This document shows positions 34,468-41,161 of a DNA stretch of 41,161 nucleotides, piece by piece. Where the stretch lies: assembly GCA_025356635.1 (NCBI GenBank), contig JANXRY010000027.1, positions 1-41,161 of the forward strand. Direction: 5' to 3'. Each line of letters begins with the position of its first letter. Position 1 is the first letter of the stretch. Both the position numbers and the translations under genes were made by a program. Below the pieces are notes generated by a model. That model saw nothing but the letters and a program-made list of their open reading frames with translations, did no database searches and was not told where the DNA came from. This DNA comes from Gammaproteobacteria bacterium. GTDB lineage: Bacteria; Pseudomonadota; Gammaproteobacteria; Xanthomonadales; Xanthomonadaceae.

Positions 34468-35463
34468 TCAGGGTTCAATCGGCGCCAGCGCTAGTCGCTG
34501 GAAGTCGTCGGTGATTGTCTGGCAAAGCTCGAAGATCCGCGCCATGTCGTTGCCCGCCCATACCTTGCGCACGGGCACGTGTTTCACCACGCGCCCCAAG
34601 GCTTCGAACTCCCGGGCGCGATGCTCGGGGCTCACCAGGTTTTTGCCGTAGGTATCGGCGACCAAAGCCATCAGCGCAGCGCGAGGATCGATGGCCCCCA
34701 CGATCGGCAACGCCGACTCGTCGTAGCGGTCGCCGAGGAAATAGATGGCAGCGAGCGGCAATGGCTCGCTCTGGAATGAATAACCGTCGTCGCCGAGGTC
34801 AAGGAAGCGCTTGTCCCAAGTCGGGGTGATGCGCGGTAGCGAATCCTCGGAACCGAACAGCGCTTCGACCGATTCGGGCCAGAGGCGGATCCTGGGATAG
34901 GCCGGTTGCACGGAAAAAGAGCCGCCCTGCTCGGCAAGGGCGACGATATCGTCGCTCAACACCGGATAGCCGAGCCTGGCGAAGGCGGCTGCGGTGCTGG
35001 ATTTGCCGGCACCCGATGGCCCGACCAGAGCGATAGCCTGGCCATCGATCTCAATGGCGCTGGCGTGCAAACAGGTGACACCGCGCAAGCGAAGCAGGTA
35101 ACCGAGCCCCGGCCCCAGCAAATAGGTTGCCGTATCTTCCAGCGTTGCTGACTCCGGCCAGGTCGCCCAGAGCCGCGTGCCCTTCCCGTCCAGATAGAGA
35201 CGGGTGCCGTCGGCGTAAGAAATCCGGATGAATTCAAATCCGGCGACGGCAGCAGCCACCAGGATGGGCGACTCTTGCTCGTCCGTTTCATCGTGAACGA
35301 AGAACGGTTCCCAAACTTCTTCGGTCATCCCTGACAGCTCGGGAGGCTCCGAGCCCAGGGTCATTTCGACATCTATTCGTTCGATAGGCCGAAGACCAGA
35401 AAGCCCCGCGATCGCCTTGTCAAAGCGCAATCCCAGACCATAAACAGAGCAAGTAAACGACAT
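34468..35463 (-). CDS. HPr kinase-like protein (HprK-related), putative RiPP kinase
   Basis: 331 residues from the ATG at 35463. The C-terminal half carries a P-loop GPSGAGKSS (148-156), preceded by 'LHAS' and followed by an acidic pair in 'LSDDIVAL', the fold of HPr kinase/phosphorylase-related proteins. The N-terminal region has no clear known domain. HprK-like kinases in paeninodin-type lasso clusters phosphorylate the C-terminal residue of the peptide, and this precursor ends in Thr. Related HprK-type kinases also occur in EPS loci with PqqD-like proteins. An upstream in-frame GTG at 35493 would add ten residues; I prefer ATG because homologues of this kind begin near 'SFTCSVYGL'. It lies 17 nt before the methyltransferase. 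Confidence 0.75.
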   Translation of the reverse strand: MSFTCSVYGLGLRFDKAIAGLSGLRPIERIDVEMTLGSEPPELSGMTEEVWEPFFVHDETDEQESPILVAAAVAGFEFIRISYADGTRLYLDGKGTRLWATWPESATLEDTATYLLGPGLGYLLRLRGVTCLHASAIEIDGQAIALVGPSGAGKSSTAAAFARLGYPVLSDDIVALAEQGGSFSVQPAYPRIRLWPESVEALFGSEDSLPRITPTWDKRFLDLGDDGYSFQSEPLPLAAIYFLGDRYDESALPIVGAIDPRAALMALVADTYGKNLVSPEHRAREFEALGRVVKHVPVRKVWAGNDMARIFELCQTITDDFQRLALAPIEP

Positions 35464-35495
35464 GCGGGTGACTTCAATCGGAAGGTTGGTCACGC

Positions 35496-35549
35496 CCGCC
35501 AGGTACAGACTGCGATATCAAGAGCCCGCCATGGAAATTCGCCTGGCGG
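35496..35549 (-). promoter_or_regulatory. Alternative hairpins between precursor and kinase genes
   Basis: Just after the precursor stop the transcript carries CCGCCAGG (35549-35542). It can pair with TGGCGG (35531-35526; 6 bp, loop of 10 nt) or with CCTGGCGG (35503-35496; 8 bp, loop of 38 nt). The two pairings exclude each other. There is no U-run, so this is not a standard terminator. A hairpin after a RiPP precursor often raises precursor transcript over downstream genes; that role here is inference. Confidence 0.35.
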
Positions 35550-35563
35550 AACTCAAACACAAA

Positions 35564-35710
35564 TCAAGTTTTGGCATTACCTGCCATCGCGCCATCACCC
35601 ATCCCATTTAAAGGGTTTACGTTATTGGTAAGGGCGCGAAGATTGCCATAGGCCTGCAGCGACGGCGTGCTGTAGCCCTTCTTGGCAGGAAGTTTGCTGT
35701 CAGGTGTCAT
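35564..35710 (-). CDS. Lasso-type RiPP precursor peptide (48 aa)
   Basis: A 48-residue ORF. Residues 13-28 read YSTPSLQAYGNLRALT, matching the lasso leader consensus YxxPxLxxxGxxxxxT, with Tyr, Pro, Leu, Gly and Thr in register. This is the motif a RiPP recognition element binds, and the Thr is normally the penultimate leader residue. Cleavage after residue 29 would leave the 19-residue core NVNPLNGMGDGAMAGNAKT. The ATG at 35710 has GGAG (35721-35718) seven nt upstream and overlaps the cyclase stop by 11 nt. Oddities: the core does not start with Gly, its only acidic residue is Asp39 (core position 10, or 9 if cut one residue later), and it has NG and DG steps and a C-terminal Thr. An ordinary 7-9-residue ring is therefore not assured. 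Confidence 0.8.
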   Translation of the reverse strand: MTPDSKLPAKKGYSTPSLQAYGNLRALTNNVNPLNGMGDGAMAGNAKT

Positions 35711-37565
35711 GGGAGAGCTCCGAATTGATCGTTATCTTGGGGCGTCTGTTCCCCAACCAGATGTTCAGGCACAGGGGCCGTAAACCTATCCACGCCGCCT
35801 CTGGGTCTCTTAGCGTGGAAGGCCGGGGCATCCCGGCTGTCTTAACGTAGCGGTTTAGACCGTCGTTGGCAACAAAATCATCGAGCCAACGAGCGTCTGG
35901 CTGCGACAACAGTTCCAGATAGGGGTATCCCGCCAGCCCTGTCTTCGGCCGAATTCGAACCTTTTCGGGTAACTTTCCCCGCATAGCCTCCCGCAGGACG
36001 TGCTTGTGAATGCGCCACGGGTGCGGCGGCAGGCTCAGGCAATAGTCCAGCAGTCGTAGGTCCAGCAGTGGATGCCTGTACTCGACGGCGCAACCGGTCC
36101 GGCCCGGGTCGAAGTAATCGAAAAAAGGGGACGCTTCCGTCAAAGCCTCGGCGGTGCGCGCCGCATTCGCGGAGACAAGGCCACGACTGGAATACGGCTG
36201 CTGGTAACGATTCCACCTTGCCTTGAGATCGAAGCGTCGCTCCAGGTCAGGATCGATCCAGTCCGGGTAGGCCGGGCCTGGCGATTGCGGAATCGTCGTT
36301 CGCCCCGTCAACCATTGCCATTTCCCGCTCGGCACGAACTTGCGCTGGGTAATGGCATACCCGATAGCCTCGAACAAAAACCGGCCAACACGACCGTTTG
36401 CCAGCAACTGCCGGAAATACGGTTTTGGAGACTCGTTCAAGAACCCGTCGCCCTCCCATCCGGTAAGCATGACTCGTCCGGCTCGGGCGGCGCGTTGGTA
36501 GGTGTCCACCGAGCGTATGAGCACCGGGTCGGGGTCGGGTTCCGGCGTCCACATTTTGGGCTCGTCGGCATTTTCGAACAACTGATAGTCGTCCGCCGCG
36601 ATGATGTCCGCCGGGATTGCCAGCACCTCTGCCGCCATCGAAGCGAATTTCCGCTCGTCGTCGTGAAACAGACGATCGTAGACGATGGTCTGGATATGCA
36701 TCTTGAACGGCGTGCCCCGCCGGACCAGCAAGGACTTGGCAACGGCGGCCACCGACGTCGAATCAAGGCCACCACTCATCTCAATGCCAATGTGATCTCC
36801 GCGAAGACGGTCATTGACTGCTTGTTCGAGCAGTTCCATGAATCGTTTCGTGTAGTCGCCACCCTTCCGGTATTCGACGGGGCGATCGGTCGGGAACTGC
36901 CAGTACCTGCGAACCTTCAATCCCTGCTGCGTGAAGCTCAATGCATGCCCGGCCCGAAGTCGCTTGATATGCGCGAACGAGGTCGTCGCCGGGTCTTTGT
37001 TAGCTCCAAACAGGAGGAAATCTGCAATCGCCAGATCGTCGAGTTCGTCTGGGATCTCCGGATGCTGCCGCACACAGTTCAGAGTGTTGCTGAATACGAT
37101 TGATTGACCAAGTTGCGCATAGAAAAACGGTTTTACGCCAAAATGGTCACGCGCACAGAACAGCTTCTGTCTTGGTTCGTCCCAGATCGCGAAGGCAAAG
37201 TCGCCGATCAGATGCTCCACGCAAGACTCACCCCAGGCGTGATAGGCATGCAGTATCAACTCATGATCGAGCGCAGCCGCCAGGTTAGTCCGGCCCAAAG
37301 CGGATAGCTCCCTCTTGAGCTCCGCCTGACCATCAATGCGGGCATCGGCAGTAATCCACACCTGACCATCGAGGCTGCTAGGCTGATGTTCGCGTACGGA
37401 CTCGACCGTGGTGCGAAGCAAGGTATGGCCGAGGCCCGCCCTACCCTCGGCCCAGACCTCCTGCGCATCGGGCCCGCGAAAAGCCATGAACGATGTCATT
37501 TCCAGCAGCAACGACCGATCGACCGCCGCGCCATCCATGTGAACGATTCCGCAGATGCCACTCAC
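35700..37565 (-). CDS. Asparagine-synthetase homologue, lasso-peptide-cyclase-like (C protein)
   Basis: 621 residues with an N-terminal Ntn glutaminase-like domain (1-170) and an ATP-pyrophosphatase synthetase domain with the PPi loop SGGLDS at 264-269. The start is 'MSGICGIV': position 2, Cys in working glutamine amidotransferases, is Ser. The glutamine-binding 'NGE' motif is replaced by 'DAR' (74-76), a feature of lasso cyclases. So it should activate a carboxylate by adenylation without hydrolysing glutamine. This fits macrolactam formation in a RiPP, and the adjacent precursor has a lasso leader motif. It starts at a GTG at 37565, 45 nt after the flippase, and its last 11 nt overlap the precursor start. 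It differs clearly from the intact AsnB-type gene at 17542-19368. Cyclase function is inference; an amide-forming step on glycan is the alternative. Confidence 0.8.
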   Translation of the reverse strand: MSGICGIVHMDGAAVDRSLLLEMTSFMAFRGPDAQEVWAEGRAGLGHTLLRTTVESVREHQPSSLDGQVWITADARIDGQAELKRELSALGRTNLAAALDHELILHAYHAWGESCVEHLIGDFAFAIWDEPRQKLFCARDHFGVKPFFYAQLGQSIVFSNTLNCVRQHPEIPDELDDLAIADFLLFGANKDPATTSFAHIKRLRAGHALSFTQQGLKVRRYWQFPTDRPVEYRKGGDYTKRFMELLEQAVNDRLRGDHIGIEMSGGLDSTSVAAVAKSLLVRRGTPFKMHIQTIVYDRLFHDDERKFASMAAEVLAIPADIIAADDYQLFENADEPKMWTPEPDPDPVLIRSVDTYQRAARAGRVMLTGWEGDGFLNESPKPYFRQLLANGRVGRFLFEAIGYAITQRKFVPSGKWQWLTGRTTIPQSPGPAYPDWIDPDLERRFDLKARWNRYQQPYSSRGLVSANAARTAEALTEASPFFDYFDPGRTGCAVEYRHPLLDLRLLDYCLSLPPHPWRIHKHVLREAMRGKLPEKVRIRPKTGLAGYPYLELLSQPDARWLDDFVANDGLNRYVKTAGMPRPSTLRDPEAAWIGLRPLCLNIWLGNRRPKITINSELSHDT

Positions 37566-37610
37566 CGCACGAACGCCTTCGTTGCCAATTCCGTTCGTCT
37601 CGTCGATCCG

Positions 37611-39227
37611 CTACTGGGCAACACGATTCCGCTCCGGGGGCGCCTTTGCAGCGCAGTAAGCGACAAACCACTTGAACCGGATCCATCTGGACAGAAAATC
37701 GTAGTGAATCCTCTCCAGTGCGCCACGATGGAACTGAACGAGCGCCATCGACGCCAGGCAGGCCGTGTAGGCTGCTCCAGTCAATAATGCGAGCGAAATT
37801 CGCGTCTTCCATGAGTAGCGGCTAACAACGTCGAGCGACGACAGCCAATGCTCAAATGGCAGGTACACGATCGCGGCAAATGCGAGGCATACGACCAGCA
37901 ACGGCCAGAAGCTCCAGAGGTCTTTCAATGTTCCGGATAGCGGTTGATCGTAGGCGCGGTGAACATGCACCAACAACAAGCCGGCGCCCCCCAGCATTGC
38001 GACCGCCGTACCGGCGGCCGCACCCGCCATACCCCATTCCATGACCAGCACGATGCTCAAGGGAATATTGATTAGAATCGCAGCGATCGCGGCGCGCGCC
38101 TGCAGGTCCGCGCGGCCGGCTGCCTGAGCCATCGCCGCCGCCGGCAGCGCTAGCACGTTTCCGGCGGTGCCTAGCAGCAAACCGAGGAAAACCCAGCGCG
38201 ACGTATAGCCCATTTCGCCGGTCCACGCATACAGGAAGATCGGCGCAATGGCCAAGGGTGCGATCATGAAGACGATAACGGCGATAGCGGCCAGGCGCGT
38301 CACCGTCTGGTAGCGTTGCCAGACGTCGGCGCCAGAAATGCGGCTGATCGCAGCAGTCGAAAGGAACGAATCCAGGCCGCTCGACGGAATGCTCCGTAAA
38401 GCCAGCACGCTTCGATTTGCCACCTCGTACGGCGCCACGGCAGCCAATCCTAGGAAACTGGCGATCAGGAACTTGTCGAACTGGAAATTGATGATCTGGG
38501 CCCAGTCGGCAACCTGGATCTTCAAGCCATGGCTGAGAAAGTCGCGAAGCTCCGTGAACTTCAATGTGACCGCGACAGACGTCCGAACATAGAACCTGCG
38601 CGCCACAATGAAGCTGATCGCCAATACGATGAATTGGCTCAGCCAATAGGCAAGCAGCACCATCTCAAGACGACGCGTCCAGACAGCCGCGATTGCCGCA
38701 GAAACGTTGGAAACGAATGACTGCAGGAATGACACGAAAGCCAACGCGCGAAAACGCCTCGCCGCATTGAAGGCATGCGCACCAAACTGAAGCACTGCTC
38801 GGCACGCCACCGCGACATAGACGAAAACGATCATTTCACTAGCCGACAGCGTTTCGCCGCCCGGCAAACGCAGCAGCTGTGCGACCGAACCCGAAAACCA
38901 CAGCACTACCGGGAATGCGACGGTAAACGCCACCAGCTGGATCGACATCGCGTTGTTGAACACGACGCCAACCTGCGCCCAGTTTCCCTCGCAGATCAGC
39001 GGCGCTGCGAATTTGACGAATGCCAGTGGCATTCCAATCTCCAACGCCGAGAATGCCGCACTGGCCGCAAGCAGCAGTGCCCATGCCGCAAAGCCGTCGC
39101 CGCCGAGGAAGTGGATGAGCAGCGGGATCATGCCCAGACCGACCGCCATATTCGCAACCCGGGCCGACACCAACAGCCCGGCCGGGACGAACGCGGTCTG
39201 CTGCTCGGTTAACAGCCCGGTCTTCAT
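37611..39227 (-). CDS. Wzx-like polysaccharide flippase
   Basis: A 538-residue integral membrane protein with about twelve to fourteen helices, fitting the polysaccharide transporter (PST/MATE-like) family that flips undecaprenyl-diphosphate-linked repeat units across the inner membrane. The N-terminal 'ARVANMAVGLGMIPLLIHFLGGDGFAAW' region is typical of the first helix pair, where a conserved Gly-rich turn precedes 'W.LL'. It starts at ATG 39227, overlapping the upstream polymerase stop as ATGA, which makes a wzy-wzx pair. A 45-nt gap separates its TAG stop from the asparagine-synthetase-like gene. Lipid-linked glycan flipping is inferred from family and neighbour; the substrate is unknown. 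Confidence 0.82.
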   Translation of the reverse strand: MKTGLLTEQQTAFVPAGLLVSARVANMAVGLGMIPLLIHFLGGDGFAAWALLLAASAAFSALEIGMPLAFVKFAAPLICEGNWAQVGVVFNNAMSIQLVAFTVAFPVVLWFSGSVAQLLRLPGGETLSASEMIVFVYVAVACRAVLQFGAHAFNAARRFRALAFVSFLQSFVSNVSAAIAAVWTRRLEMVLLAYWLSQFIVLAISFIVARRFYVRTSVAVTLKFTELRDFLSHGLKIQVADWAQIINFQFDKFLIASFLGLAAVAPYEVANRSVLALRSIPSSGLDSFLSTAAISRISGADVWQRYQTVTRLAAIAVIVFMIAPLAIAPIFLYAWTGEMGYTSRWVFLGLLLGTAGNVLALPAAAMAQAAGRADLQARAAIAAILINIPLSIVLVMEWGMAGAAAGTAVAMLGGAGLLLVHVHRAYDQPLSGTLKDLWSFWPLLVVCLAFAAIVYLPFEHWLSSLDVVSRYSWKTRISLALLTGAAYTACLASMALVQFHRGALERIHYDFLSRWIRFKWFVAYCAAKAPPERNRVAQ

Positions 39228-40606
39228 CGGGCGTGCTCCTGCATTCGGGACGCGCCAGACACCGAGATGCTATGCATCAGCATCAAGCCCAGCAGGAAAT
39301 TGACCGGGAAGACCTCGTTGATGTTGAGCGTCAGGCTGGCGAGTGCAATTACCAGATAGGCCGGACGCGCCACCCTGTCCACCAGGAATCCCCAGGCCAG
39401 CAGCCAGTAGAAGGCGACAATTCCGATGATTCCCAACTGAAGCAAGAGCACGGTCGGCATCGAATCAGAGTAGAAAAATCCCCACGCGCCTGGATCGATG
39501 TTTTCGGGAAGCAGAGCAGCAGGATCAGCCAGATGGTTGGCAGCCGCGTTGGTGCCCACTCCCAGGCCACGGCCGAAAATGATCTCCGGGATGGTCGACA
39601 CCTGAAGCACATCGTTGAACTTGCCCACACGCCCGCCCTTCGCGAACAAGGAGTCGTAGACATCCGGACGGTGCGTCAGCACTGGCAAACCCACGATGGC
39701 TCCCGCACAAATCGCCAACAGAACGGCACCTGCGACCAATCGCATTGAACGCGGCATCCGCCTCATAGCCAACATACTAATCAATGCGAGCAACGTGACA
39801 ACTCCGGTGCCGGAGCCACTCGCGACAACCAGGACTACCGTGGCGACCATCAGGACCGGTAGATAAGCCCTGGCGGACGAAAAGGAAGCGTAGAACGCCA
39901 AGGATGTTACTGCGATCGTCCCAAGAGCATTCGGCAGCACCATCGTACCCGCGGCACGAAACCAGTATGGGCATGCCCGCAGCGGCAGCCCTATTGCCAC
40001 CTCGACCAGCACAAGCATGGCTTCGATCAGCAACAACCATCCGACCGATTTCGCGAAAGAAGGCATCCCGCGTATCGCCCACGCGCCAAACAGTGCCAAG
40101 CCGAGGAACTCGAAGGTCCGCAGCCCGAGGAAAGCGACGATACCTCCCCACCTAGACGATGCAATTGCGAAGCCGGCCCCGACCAAACCGGCCAACAGCC
40201 ACGGTGGCCCGGAAACCGCAATTGCAGGCAAAGTCTCTCGCCTGGTCACGAGCAGGAACACGGCAAACAACACAAAACCGCCGAACAGCGCGTCCTTCCC
40301 GAACTTCAACCAACGCTCGTAGCCGGCGCTATGAAACAGGTAGTTCGGCGCCGGCAATTGTCTCTCGTCGACCGACAAGCCACCCGACTGGCGAGGAAAC
40401 TGCTCCGGTATGCATATGCACTGGCTGGCTGAATCGAGGCTCCTGCCGTTCGGCAATCCGCAGACGTCGGCAATGTAGGACATATAGGCCTGGCGTTCGA
40501 GCAAGCCAATGCGTTTGAGGTAGCTGACCGCGCCATTGCTTAGACTTGCAAGCAGTAACCCGATACTGAACAAAACGGTCAGCGACTTGTACTTCACGGT
40601 CGTCAT
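39224..40606 (-). CDS. O-antigen/EPS polymerase, Wzy/O-ligase-like membrane protein
   Basis: A 460-residue polytopic inner-membrane protein with about ten to twelve hydrophobic helices and a large hydrophilic loop in the C-terminal half ('IIFGRGLGVGTNAAANHL' region), the layout of the Wzy_C (O-antigen polymerase/ligase) superfamily. Such proteins join lipid-linked repeat units or transfer them to an acceptor at the periplasmic face. The frame is open further upstream to 40762, but I chose the ATG at 40606 because it overlaps the preceding stop as ATGA and leads straight into the first hydrophobic helix ('KSLTVLFSIGLLLASL'). The stop overlaps the flippase start as ATGA. Family sequence conservation is low, so polymerase versus ligase cannot be settled. 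Confidence 0.78.
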   Translation of the reverse strand: MTTVKYKSLTVLFSIGLLLASLSNGAVSYLKRIGLLERQAYMSYIADVCGLPNGRSLDSASQCICIPEQFPRQSGGLSVDERQLPAPNYLFHSAGYERWLKFGKDALFGGFVLFAVFLLVTRRETLPAIAVSGPPWLLAGLVGAGFAIASSRWGGIVAFLGLRTFEFLGLALFGAWAIRGMPSFAKSVGWLLLIEAMLVLVEVAIGLPLRACPYWFRAAGTMVLPNALGTIAVTSLAFYASFSSARAYLPVLMVATVVLVVASGSGTGVVTLLALISMLAMRRMPRSMRLVAGAVLLAICAGAIVGLPVLTHRPDVYDSLFAKGGRVGKFNDVLQVSTIPEIIFGRGLGVGTNAAANHLADPAALLPENIDPGAWGFFYSDSMPTVLLLQLGIIGIVAFYWLLAWGFLVDRVARPAYLVIALASLTLNINEVFPVNFLLGLMLMHSISVSGASRMQEHAR

Positions 40607-41161
40607 GCCTTGGCTGTCGCAAAGCTTACCCAACGTCCGCGTGAGGACATAATCACCGCCCGCTCTTCGTCGTGAAACGTATTGCTGCGCCACAAACAGG
40701 TCGCCAGGATCACTGTGCCAATCGCATAAAGCGCCGCCACAGCCGGGGCTATTAGCCAGCACGTGGAGATGACCAGTGGCTCTATCAAATGCGTCATGAG
40801 GACGATGAATACGGTAGTAAACACGATGGCGCGAAGGAAGGGGGCCAGTGCGACGGCTATCCGCGCCCAGGACAGCGCCAGTCCGGCGGCTTCGGTGAAC
40901 AAATCGGGGTGGTCGCGATGCACGTGCTGGGTTTCAGAACCCGGGTAGGCGCAGACCGCGCCGATGCTTTGCAAAACGCAGTCCTTGCCGAGCAATTCCT
41001 GGACGATCGGCAGAACGCGTCGGGCGGCATAAACCGCCGGATCCATGAAGGGTTGTTGCAAGCGGATGGTGAACATGTAGCGCTCAAGTCCGACCTTGAG
41101 GCAGGTTTTCTCGACCAACTCGCGATCCATGGCGGCGTAGTTGCGCATGAAGTCGTCTTGC
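40603..41161 (-). CDS. Partial PhyH-like N-terminal region followed by membrane segments (5' end outside window)
   Basis: The frame is open to the window edge, so the Met at 41148 may be internal. The first part resembles the phytanoyl-CoA dioxygenase (PhyH) family of Fe(II)/2-oxoglutarate enzymes, with a 'PGSETQHVHRDHPDLF' stretch that carries an HxD-type iron motif (HRD). After about 30 more residues the expected jelly-roll core is absent. Instead come three hydrophobic stretches, probable membrane helices, and a short basic tail ending 'SFATAKA'. The stop overlaps the next start as ATGA at 40603-40606, so the gene looks translationally coupled to the polymerase. It could be a true fusion, a deletion junction, or a frameshifted PhyH gene. 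I cannot name a function; the second iron-binding His of PhyH is not evident. Confidence 0.5.
   Translation of the reverse strand, partial: QDDFMRNYAAMDRELVEKTCLKVGLERYMFTIRLQQPFMDPAVYAARRVLPIVQELLGKDCVLQSIGAVCAYPGSETQHVHRDHPDLFTEAAGLALSWARIAVALAPFLRAIVFTTVFIVLMTHLIEPLVISTCWLIAPAVAALYAIGTVILATCLWRSNTFHDEERAVIMSSRGRWVSFATAKA

Noticed and set aside
35564-35710. Reading the small ORF as a chance frame
   Set aside because: The five anchored leader positions, the Shine-Dalgarno spacing and the cyclase/kinase neighbours together make chance unlikely.
1-41161. tRNA genes, IS elements, attachment sites, CRISPR arrays
   Set aside because: None seen: no transposase motifs, no regular repeat-spacer pattern and no tRNA-like ends.

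Overview
The window is a dense, almost entirely minus-strand polysaccharide locus from a high-GC proteobacterium. A gammaproteobacterium such as a member of the Xanthomonadales is my best guess. It rests on the high GC, a RfaH/NusG paralogue next to a perfect enterobacterial-type ops element, and an EPS-type MarR regulator; genus cannot be judged from this sequence. Transcription runs from high to low coordinates. No tRNA, rRNA, IS element or CRISPR array was seen, and no gene-free stretch exceeds about 100 nt.

Region 1 (41161-37611): the end of an open frame that starts like a phytanoyl-CoA dioxygenase and finishes in membrane helices, then a Wzy-type polymerase and a Wzx-type flippase, coupled by ATGA overlaps.

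Region 2 (37565-32096) is the most unusual part. It encodes a lasso-cyclase-like asparagine-synthetase homologue whose catalytic Cys2 is Ser, a 48-residue precursor with a textbook lasso leader motif (absent from the supplied gene calls; found by reading the sequence), an HPr-kinase-like protein, a PRMT-fold methyltransferase with a PqqD-like tail, and an NTP_transf_5 nucleotidyltransferase. The expected RiPP recognition protein (B1) and leader protease (B2) are missing, and the core peptide does not start with Gly. I read this as a non-canonical lasso-like RiPP system inside an exopolysaccharide locus.

Region 3 (32023-30399): UDP-xylose synthase, a RfaH-like antiterminator and a perfect ops site (GGCGGTAGCGTG) 11 nt before the next start codon.

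Region 4 (30399-1): 29 genes in one run, none separated by more than about 25 nt and most overlapping by 1-8 nt. They begin with a MarR-type EPS regulator. They include a GalE fused to an O-antigen ABC permease, a sulfotransferase, the Wzt ATPase, a Gfo/Idh-SDR fusion and also an unfused Gfo/Idh + SDR pair, thirteen glycosyltransferases (one STELLO-like), a glutamine-dependent asparagine-synthetase-type amidotransferase, a polysaccharide deacetylase, two hexapeptide acyltransferases, two methyltransferases, a second Wzy-like polymerase and two GMD-type dehydratases (the last running off the left edge). RfaH acting at ops would let polymerase traverse this very long operon. The products would make GDP-6-deoxyhexose, UDP-xylose and UDP-galactose precursors, assemble a complex glycan, decorate it (acetyl, methyl, sulfate, amide) and export it by an ABC transporter and/or Wzx/Wzy.
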